The notes under the pieces are model-generated. The model did no database searches. It saw only the letters and a program-made list of their open reading frames with translations, and was not told where the DNA came from. This document shows, piece after piece, positions 16,170 to 22,953 of a DNA stretch of 22,953 bases. Positions within the stretch are counted from its first letter, which is position 1, and the number at the start of each line of letters is the position of its first letter. Both the position numbers and the translations under genes were made by a program. The DNA is from a virus: IMG/VR virus record IMGVR_UViG_3300017746_000174, positions 1 to 22,953 of that record; one strand, 5' to 3'.

Positions 16170-17726
16170 ATGTCAGCAATTGTTACTGATCAATTTAGAA
16201 TTCTAAATGCCAGCAATTTTGTTGAGTCAGTAGAAAATTCTTCTAACTCATATTACATTACTGTAGGTCTACCAAATCCAACTATTGTTGGGTATGGTAG
16301 AACTGTTGCTTGGAATACTAACCCACCTTCCCCCATTGATAACCTTGCATACAATAGTCATGCTGGTGATGTTGTTCTTTATGGGAAAAAAATTAGTTCT
16401 GCTAACGTAAGGAGACTTGTTAGAAGAATTGATTGGGTTTCTGGTAATAGATATGAAATCTATCGTGATGACTATAGCATCACAAATCCTGCTCCTTTAT
16501 CAAATGCATCTAGATTGTATGATGCAAATTACTATGTAATTAACAGTGATTTCAGAGTTTATATCTGTATTGAAAATGGTTCTAGTGGCGATAATCCAAA
16601 AGGTAATGTATCTCAGGATGAACCAACCTTTACAGATTTAGAACCATCTAGAGCAGGTGATAGTGGTGATGGATATATCTGGAAGTATTTGTTTACTATT
16701 AGTCCAAGTGATATTATTAAGTTCGATTCAACAGAATATATTACAGTACCAAATGAGTGGTCAACTAGCACTGACGCACAAATAAGATCTATTAGAGAAG
16801 CTGCAAACTCTGACATAAATGAGAATCAGATAAAAACGGTTTTCATTCAAAATTCTGGTTCTAACTATGCAAATGGTTTAGGGCAAGAAATGAGCATTAT
16901 TGGTGATGGTACTGGTGGTAAGGTAAGAGTTGATGTTGAAGGCGGTAAAATTACAAATACTGTCGTAACTTCTGGTGGAAAAGATTACAGTTATGCTCTG
17001 GTTGATTTAGGATCCATCAATTCCAATACTACTGGTACTAACGCACATTTGATTCCTGTGATTCCTCCAGCAAAGGGTCATGGATTTGATGTTTATACCG
17101 AGTTAGGAACTGATAAAGTTCTTGTATATGCAAGATTTGATGACTCAACAAAAGATTTTCCAATTGATACAAGTTTTGCTCAGGTAGGTATCGTAAAAAA
17201 TCCAACCAAATCTGGAACTAGTGATAATTATCAAGAAAATACATTCTCTGGATTAAATTCATTTAAATTCCTTTCAATCACAGGAACACCAAAAATTGGC
17301 GAAAAAATTGAACAAAACTTATTAACCGGAGGAAAGGCATTCGGATATGTTGCCTCATATGATAGTGAAACTAAAGTTTTGAAGTATTTTAGAGACAGAT
17401 CCCTCTACTATAATGCAACAACTCTTAATCAGCAAGATTATACTGGAATATCAACAAGTGGAAGAGCATACAATTTTGAATCATCCGCAAGTGTAGTTAC
17501 TGGAAAGATATCTAATTTTTCAGCATCAATTGACACTGCTTTTGCAGGAATTACAACTAATCCAACCGGAACAAAGTTAATTAATCTTGGCGTTGACTTC
17601 ACAAGTGGGATGGCATCTCCTGAAATAAATAAAGGGTCAGGACAATTAATTTATCTTGACAATAGGGCTAGCATTGCTAGAAACGCACGCCAAAAAGAAG
17701 ACCTCAAAATTATACTGGAATTTTAA
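16170..17726 (+). CDS. 8: Baseplate wedge subunit gp8, with an inserted repeat region
   Basis: This 518-residue protein resembles T4 gp8 (334 residues) at both ends. Near the N-terminus it has AIVTDQFRI and a YYITVG...W region. In the middle is GDGYIWKYLF followed by STEYITVPNEW (about residues 168-193; T4 gp8 has GDGYVWEYLF...NEYIVVPWP, from memory). The C-terminus GSGQLIYLDNRASI...LKIILEF matches T4 HSGEMIYMENRPPI...INILFTF. In T4, gp8 is a dimer bridging gp7 and gp10 in the wedge. The extra length lies at about residues 225-440 and includes two GxxY repeats of the family found in the giant neighbour. Position after the gp7-like gene matches T4 order. Start: ATG 16 bases after the late box, with only a weak ribosome binding site. 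Arginine is nearly always AGA. Confidence 0.88.
   Translation: MSAIVTDQFRILNASNFVESVENSSNSYYITVGLPNPTIVGYGRTVAWNTNPPSPIDNLAYNSHAGDVVLYGKKISSANVRRLVRRIDWVSGNRYEIYRDDYSITNPAPLSNASRLYDANYYVINSDFRVYICIENGSSGDNPKGNVSQDEPTFTDLEPSRAGDSGDGYIWKYLFTISPSDIIKFDSTEYITVPNEWSTSTDAQIRSIREAANSDINENQIKTVFIQNSGSNYANGLGQEMSIIGDGTGGKVRVDVEGGKITNTVVTSGGKDYSYALVDLGSINSNTTGTNAHLIPVIPPAKGHGFDVYTELGTDKVLVYARFDDSTKDFPIDTSFAQVGIVKNPTKSGTSDNYQENTFSGLNSFKFLSITGTPKIGEKIEQNLLTGGKAFGYVASYDSETKVLKYFRDRSLYYNATTLNQQDYTGISTSGRAYNFESSASVVTGKISNFSASIDTAFAGITTNPTGTKLINLGVDFTSGMASPEINKGSGQLIYLDNRASIARNARQKEDLKIILEF
16851..16988 (+). repeat. GxxY repeats in the gp8 insertion, shared with the giant protein
   Basis: NSGSNY (Tyr233) and SGGKDY (Tyr273) are 40 residues apart, joined by IIGDGTGGKVRVDVEGGKITNTVVT. 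The layout (N/S-x-G-x-x-Y, a strand, a G-T-G-G turn, a strand with a G-x-I core, then the next motif) is the same as in the giant protein at residues 1089-1173. T4 gp8 as I recall it has no such segment. Confidence 0.6.
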
Positions 17727-17729
17727 AAA

Positions 17730-20700
17730 ATGCCACAAAAGACGAATTTAAACGTAAGCCCTTATTACGATGACTTTGATAAGGCAGATAATTTTTATAA
17801 GGTTCTGTTTAAGCCTGGGTATCCTGTTCAGGCTAGAGAGTTAACAGGTCTTCAATCTATTCTGCAGAATCAGATAGAATCCTTTGGTAGTCATATCTTC
17901 AAAGAAGGTTCTATGGTGATTCCTGGAGGAATCTCCTGTGATAATGCATTTACTACAGTAAAGGTAAATAAAGATCACTTAGGATTAGATGTTACAATAT
18001 ATTTGGATGCTATTGTAAATGCAAACAATGGTAGAGGTACGAAGGTAAAGGGGCAAAATTCTGAAATTATTGGAACTATTAAAGGATATCTTTTACCACC
18101 AGAAGAGGGTGTTGAAGAGATTACTTTATTTGTCAAGTATCAAGACGGTGCTGTTGACGGAACTAGTGTTGAATTTGAAGATGGTGAGATATTAGAACTT
18201 GAAGAAAATATAACCTATGGTAATACAACATTAGTAATTGGTGATACTGTCTTCACATTAAACTCGGTAGAAGCAACTAAAACTGGATATGCTGTAGGTG
18301 TTGCGGAAGGTGTATATTTTATCAGAGGAACATTTGTTGATGTTCAAAAATCTCAAATTGTTCTTGATCCCTATGATAATGAACCATCATTTAGAGTTGG
18401 ATTTGATATTATTGAGGAAATCATAAACTCAGATCAAGATCCAAGTATAAACGATAATGCAAAAGGTTTTACAAACTATGCTGCACCTGGAGCAGATAGA
18501 CTTAAAATTGAACTTAGATTAACTAAGAAACAACTTACTGATTATGATGATACCACTTTTGTTGAGTTGGTAAAAATTGATGAAGGTGTAATCAAAAAAC
18601 TTCAAGATAAATCAAACTATAATATTATTAAAGACTACTTTGCTAAGAGAACTTTTGAGGAGTCTGGAAATTATGCTGTTGATAATTTCGTAGTAGATGT
18701 CGTCGATTCACTGAACAATGAGACTGGCAACGGTGGTCTCTTCAGAGAGGATGAGGTAACTGACCAAGGTAATACCCCCACAAATGATTTGATGGGTGTT
18801 AGAGTCTCTGCTGGAACTGCATATGTTAGAGGATTCGATGTTGATCTTGTTGGATCTAGTGTAATTGATGTAGAAAAACCAAGAACCACAAAAAGAGTAA
18901 AGGATTCAAACATCTCATTTGCTCTTGGAAGTTTAGTCAAGGTTAATAATGTTCACGGAACTCCATATATCAATATTGGTGGAACCGCAGCAGGTGGTGG
19001 AACTAATTCTAACGTTATCGAACTGTATGGTGAAAGAAGAAACGGATCGGGTAATACTAATGTTGGTAGTGCATCTGGTGCAGGATTAACAACGAAAGTG
19101 GGTGAGGCAAGAGTATATTGGTTTGGTGTATCCGATGCACCATATAAAAATAATTCAACTGAATGGGATTTATACCTCTATGATATTCAAACTTTTACAG
19201 TTCTGACACTCGCTAATACATATAATCAAACAGATCAAGTACCATTGACTTCATATTTTAGAGGTCTCTCTAGTGGTGCTACTGGATATTTGTCGGCATC
19301 CAGTGGAAATAGTTATAGTTTAACGCAAACTTCAGGAAAATTCATAGTTGGTGAGCAAATCATTATCAATGAAAATGGGGAGTATAAGACTTCTATTACT
19401 GCATCTAGTTTCTTTGACACATCAGACATTAAATCAATATTCCAAGATTCTGATGCTCTAAACACAAGTTTACACACAAACTTTATTGCAGATACTGTCC
19501 TTTATGAGCAAGAACTTGCTGATTTTGGTGCAAAAGATCAACTTGTTGTTAGTGGTGGAAATACAGGTAGGGTAGCTGGTAGAAACTTTACACCAAAAGA
19601 GGGTGGAATTAAAGTTAATAGCATTATCAAGTATCAAACTGGTAATGCAGATCCAACTTTCAATAGAGTTAGTGCAATTCGCGCAGATGGAACTGCAATA
19701 ACTTTAGCAGCTACTCCTGTAATAGTCGCGGGTGTTAACCGACGTACTGTTGTAAACAATGCATCTGGATATACATTCTCCCTGATGGTTCCCAGAATCA
19801 GGCAATATGGTAGTAATGGTTTATACTCTACACTTCCAGTTGAAAAAATTTCTTCCGTTGATCTTGCAAGTTCGGAATTAACTATCACAAAACAAATTAC
19901 AGGTAAGTCTGTATCTTCTAATAGTCTTACATTGACAGTGGCAGATGCTCTTGACGTAAATGCTGGAATTACAAGCGTATTTTATGAAGCATTTGATGCA
20001 GAGAGATATACAATCACTGAAAATAATGGTTCTCCTGTAGAACTGAACAGTGGAATGTTTACCCTCAATTCTAATGGAGACTCTGTAACATTCTCTGGTT
20101 TACCCAATAATAATCCAGTAACTGTCAACGTTACGTTGAGAAAAAGATCTGTTACCAATAAAACAAAAGATTTTACTAGATCCAATACTTTATCAATTGT
20201 TAGAACAAGTGGAGTTTCTGTAGTTGCAGGTTTAACAACTAGCAAATTTTATGGAACAAGAATTGAAGATGAAGAAATTTCATTAAACGTACCTGATGTA
20301 GTCAATGTTCGTGCAATTTATGAATCTACCGATACCTCTGCACCTGTTCTTGATAAATTAACATTTGCAACAGGTCTTGCTTTAGACCAGAATGTATTAG
20401 TTGGAGAAAAAATTGTAGGTAAAGATAGTAGAGCAGTTGCTCAAGTTGTTCGTACAACAGCAAACTCTATTGATTATGTAAAATTGAATACAAATAATTT
20501 TACAGTTGGTGAAATTGTTCAATTCAAAGAATCTGCAGTATCAGCAGTTATCCAAGAAATAAATCCTGGAAGTTACGTTAATAAAACTCCAAATTACAGA
20601 TTGGATAAAGGTCATCGTCATCAATATTGTGACTATTCTAGAATTATAAGAAGAGATGGTGTTGCAATTCCTTCTCGTCAATTGTTAGTAATTTTTGATT

Positions 20701-22953
20701 CCTATGCTGTAGGATCAAATAATACTGGTGATATCTTTACGGTCAATTCTTACTCTCAAGACAGATATGGAAGTGATCTTCCAGTTCTTCCAAATGGTCT
20801 TCTTGCATCAGACTTTTTAGATTTTAGACCAAGAGTTTCCGCTTTTGATGTGGCAACTAATGCGTCACCTTTTGCATTTTCTAGTAGAGAATATGAGTAC
20901 AACTATAAGTATGTTGTTTCACCAGATGAGTCTTCATTCCTAGGATATAGTTATTATCTCCCAAGAATTGATCTTGTAACAATTAATCGTCTTAGTGATG
21001 TTGAAGTAATTAAGGGAGAACCTTCAGATTTCCCACAACCACCAGTTTTGGCAGATGATGCAATGGAAATCGCACAGATTTCTTACCCTCCTTTCTTGTT
21101 TAACCCAACATCAGAACCTCAAATTCTTCTTCGTGATAATAGAAGATTTACAATGAGGGATATTGGAAAACTTGAAGATAGAATTGAAAATCTTGAAGAA
21201 GTTACTAGTCTCTCAATGTTAGAGATGAACGCAAAAACATTAGCAGTTACCGATGCTAATGGTCTTGATAGATTCAAATCTGGATTTATTGTATCTGACT
21301 TCAGAGATAAGTCTTTGATGGATCCTCGATATTCAACTCTTGATATTGCAAAAGAAGGTGCAACTGCTATTGCTCCTGTAGATTTCTGGTCAATGGATGC
21401 ACAGTTGGCATTTGATCCTGCAATTGATACAACTAAATCAGATCTCTCACAGAATTTAAGACTGTTAGATTCAAATATTCAAAAGACTGGTGATCTTCTG
21501 ACACTTAAGTACGAAGAAATTGGTTGGCTTGATCAACCTCATGCCACCAATGTTGAAAATGTCAATCCATTTAATGTCATTGTTTTTGTTGGTGGTGTTC
21601 AGTTAGATCCTCAATCTGATAACTGGGTTAGAACAATCTATGTTAATAATCATAGAACTGAATCAACAGGTGCTAAGTGGAAACAAGAAGCAACAACTAC
21701 TAAGGATGTTGATAAGAAAACTGAATACGTTACCTATAAAAAAGGTGGTGGTAGAGGTGAAAGAAAAACTAGAGCATTTACAACTACTACAATTACTACA
21801 ACAACCAAGTATAAACCAAAACTTAAAGGACCTTCAAGAGAATTTAATTATGTAGAGGATGTAAAGATCTCTGGAGAAGTAGATCCTTGGATGCGTTCAA
21901 GAAACGTATACTTCAATGCCAATGGTTTGAGACCCTATACAAAACATTATTTGTATCTTGATAGTCAGCAGGTTGACGTTGTTCCAAAATTATGTGAAAT
22001 GACTATGGTATCTGGAACTTTCCAGGTTTTTGAAGAAGCGAATGTTTTTGATTCCACAGGTAAAAAAATTGGTGTGATGAGGATTCAAAAACCAAATCAT
22101 AAATTTGGTGATACTTCTAGACCAGACATTGGTGCTGGTCTTGGATCCCCATCAGTTCTTGTAGAAACTTATTCTACTGATCCATACAATAGAAATAGAC
22201 CAGCACCTAGCGATACATATTCTGCTACATCTAGATTGATCAACTTTGGTGTAAGGGTACTCTCTAGAGGGGAAAAATTCTATGGATATGTAGAAAAAGG
22301 TTCTAAAGTTGTTGGTCGTACCTCTGGTGCAGTTTGTAGAATTGATCGTGCAGAATTAATTTCTGATAATTGGGGAGATATTGTTGCAAACTTTTTCTTC
22401 AGAAATCCAAATTCAAATCCAAAACCACCAGTAAGAGTTAAGAGTGGAACTAAGACCGTAAAAGTCACTGCAGTTCCACCTAATACAGTAGTTCTTCCTG
22501 GATCTACAGTATTCGCTTCTGAAGCACTTGGATCTTATAGTGGTAGTGGAACTGTTCTGACACAAGAGACCAGTCGTATTTCTGTTAGAAATCCACCCAA
22601 ACCCAAAAGAAAGAAAACTAAGGTTGAGGTAAAGGTAAAAGCGCCACATAGAGATCCATTGGCACAATCATTTACTGTTGATGGGCAAGGTGCATTCTTA
22701 ACATCATTTGACTTGTATTTTGCTACAAAAGATCCTGGAGCCAAAGTTTTTGTTGAACTGAGAACAATGGAGTTGGGAACACCAACATCTTTCCTAGTTC
22801 AAGACTACACACAAATTGCATTGAATCCTAATGATATTCGAATCAATACTTCAAATCCATTTGAACCAATCCCCACAAGAATAAGATTTGAATCACCTGT
22901 TTTCTTGGAAGCAGATACTGAATATGCTATTGTTATTCTCTCACCAGCTTCAG
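17730..22953 (+). CDS. DUF4815-type virion structural protein (C-terminus beyond window)
   Basis: The frame is open from the ATG, three bases after the gp8 stop, to the window edge: 1741 codons with no stop. The N-terminus (NLNVSPYYDDFD, then LFKPGYPVQARELTGLQSIL and an FGSHIFKEGS motif, residues 5-60) is characteristic of DUF4815 phage proteins. TMRDIGKLEDRIENLEEVTSLSMLE (about 1141-1165) is a short heptad-like helix typical of the same proteins. DPLAQSF (1642-1648) starts a conserved C-terminal beta domain. A Lys/Gly/Thr-rich stretch (1324-1367) and a basic PKPKRKKTK-like linker (about 1623-1631) are also present. The gene lies where T4 has genes 9 and 10, so a role at the baseplate edge, such as fibre attachment, is plausible but unproven. 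The ribosome binding site is weak (CTGGAA, 17715-17720). Arginine is mostly AGA. Confidence 0.92.
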   Translation, partial: MPQKTNLNVSPYYDDFDKADNFYKVLFKPGYPVQARELTGLQSILQNQIESFGSHIFKEGSMVIPGGISCDNAFTTVKVNKDHLGLDVTIYLDAIVNANNGRGTKVKGQNSEIIGTIKGYLLPPEEGVEEITLFVKYQDGAVDGTSVEFEDGEILELEENITYGNTTLVIGDTVFTLNSVEATKTGYAVGVAEGVYFIRGTFVDVQKSQIVLDPYDNEPSFRVGFDIIEEIINSDQDPSINDNAKGFTNYAAPGADRLKIELRLTKKQLTDYDDTTFVELVKIDEGVIKKLQDKSNYNIIKDYFAKRTFEESGNYAVDNFVVDVVDSLNNETGNGGLFREDEVTDQGNTPTNDLMGVRVSAGTAYVRGFDVDLVGSSVIDVEKPRTTKRVKDSNISFALGSLVKVNNVHGTPYINIGGTAAGGGTNSNVIELYGERRNGSGNTNVGSASGAGLTTKVGEARVYWFGVSDAPYKNNSTEWDLYLYDIQTFTVLTLANTYNQTDQVPLTSYFRGLSSGATGYLSASSGNSYSLTQTSGKFIVGEQIIINENGEYKTSITASSFFDTSDIKSIFQDSDALNTSLHTNFIADTVLYEQELADFGAKDQLVVSGGNTGRVAGRNFTPKEGGIKVNSIIKYQTGNADPTFNRVSAIRADGTAITLAATPVIVAGVNRRTVVNNASGYTFSLMVPRIRQYGSNGLYSTLPVEKISSVDLASSELTITKQITGKSVSSNSLTLTVADALDVNAGITSVFYEAFDAERYTITENNGSPVELNSGMFTLNSNGDSVTFSGLPNNNPVTVNVTLRKRSVTNKTKDFTRSNTLSIVRTSGVSVVAGLTTSKFYGTRIEDEEISLNVPDVVNVRAIYESTDTSAPVLDKLTFATGLALDQNVLVGEKIVGKDSRAVAQVVRTTANSIDYVKLNTNNFTVGEIVQFKESAVSAVIQEINPGSYVNKTPNYRLDKGHRHQYCDYSRIIRRDGVAIPSRQLLVIFDSYAVGSNNTGDIFTVNSYSQDRYGSDLPVLPNGLLASDFLDFRPRVSAFDVATNASPFAFSSREYEYNYKYVVSPDESSFLGYSYYLPRIDLVTINRLSDVEVIKGEPSDFPQPPVLADDAMEIAQISYPPFLFNPTSEPQILLRDNRRFTMRDIGKLEDRIENLEEVTSLSMLEMNAKTLAVTDANGLDRFKSGFIVSDFRDKSLMDPRYSTLDIAKEGATAIAPVDFWSMDAQLAFDPAIDTTKSDLSQNLRLLDSNIQKTGDLLTLKYEEIGWLDQPHATNVENVNPFNVIVFVGGVQLDPQSDNWVRTIYVNNHRTESTGAKWKQEATTTKDVDKKTEYVTYKKGGGRGERKTRAFTTTTITTTTKYKPKLKGPSREFNYVEDVKISGEVDPWMRSRNVYFNANGLRPYTKHYLYLDSQQVDVVPKLCEMTMVSGTFQVFEEANVFDSTGKKIGVMRIQKPNHKFGDTSRPDIGAGLGSPSVLVETYSTDPYNRNRPAPSDTYSATSRLINFGVRVLSRGEKFYGYVEKGSKVVGRTSGAVCRIDRAELISDNWGDIVANFFFRNPNSNPKPPVRVKSGTKTVKVTAVPPNTVVLPGSTVFASEALGSYSGSGTVLTQETSRISVRNPPKPKRKKTKVEVKVKAPHRDPLAQSFTVDGQGAFLTSFDLYFATKDPGAKVFVELRTMELGTPTSFLVQDYTQIALNPNDIRINTSNPFEPIPTRIRFESPVFLEADTEYAIVILSPAS

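Noticed and set aside
21640-21855. Plus-strand frame of 71 codons inside the DUF4815-type gene
   Set aside because: It is an out-of-frame reading of the Lys/Thr-rich insert; the main frame stays open on both sides and keeps family motifs.

Overview
The window is a late structural block of a T4-like myovirus. The best fit is a marine T4-like phage of the cyanophage type (Synechococcus/Prochlorococcus). The evidence is baseplate wedge proteins gp25, gp6, a gp7-like protein and gp8 in T4 order; T4-type late promoter boxes (TATAAATA); AT-rich DNA; a YHYH-type domain; and a DUF4815-type structural protein after gp8. All sizeable genes are on the + strand. I see no host-like metabolic genes, tRNAs, integrase, transposon or CRISPR array. 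Family assignments rest on sequence motifs recalled from memory, not on database searches.

Layout. Positions 1-30 hold the last codons of an upstream gene, followed by a clean hairpin terminator (37-60). Then come two small genes. The first (89-616) is a basic 175-residue protein whose first residues resemble the T4 capsid targeting peptide. The second (676-942) is an 88-residue protein I do not recognise. A perfect late-promoter box (947-954) precedes gp25 (979-1380), gp6 (1384-3288) and a giant 4282-residue protein (3292-16140), which follow each other with 3-base gaps. A second perfect late box (16146-16153) precedes gp8 (16170-17726), followed after 3 bases by a very long DUF4815-type protein (17730 to the window edge, incomplete).

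The most striking object is the giant gene, over half of the window. Its N-terminus and a segment near residue 2450 look like the two parts of the conserved C-terminal domain of T4 gp7. About 2,100 residues of bead-like repeats and a YHYH-type domain lie between them, and about 1,800 more residues follow. One of its repeat families (a GxGY motif about every 40-46 residues) also occurs in an insertion in the neighbouring gp8. This suggests that gp7 and gp8 have been decorated with the same modules.

How the genes work together: in T4, gp25, gp6, gp7 and gp8 (with gp10, gp11 and gp53) form the six baseplate wedges. The DUF4815-type protein lies where T4 carries genes 9 and 10, so a role at the baseplate periphery or in fibre attachment is plausible but not shown. 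The 175-residue protein may be packaged in the head rather than belong to the baseplate.
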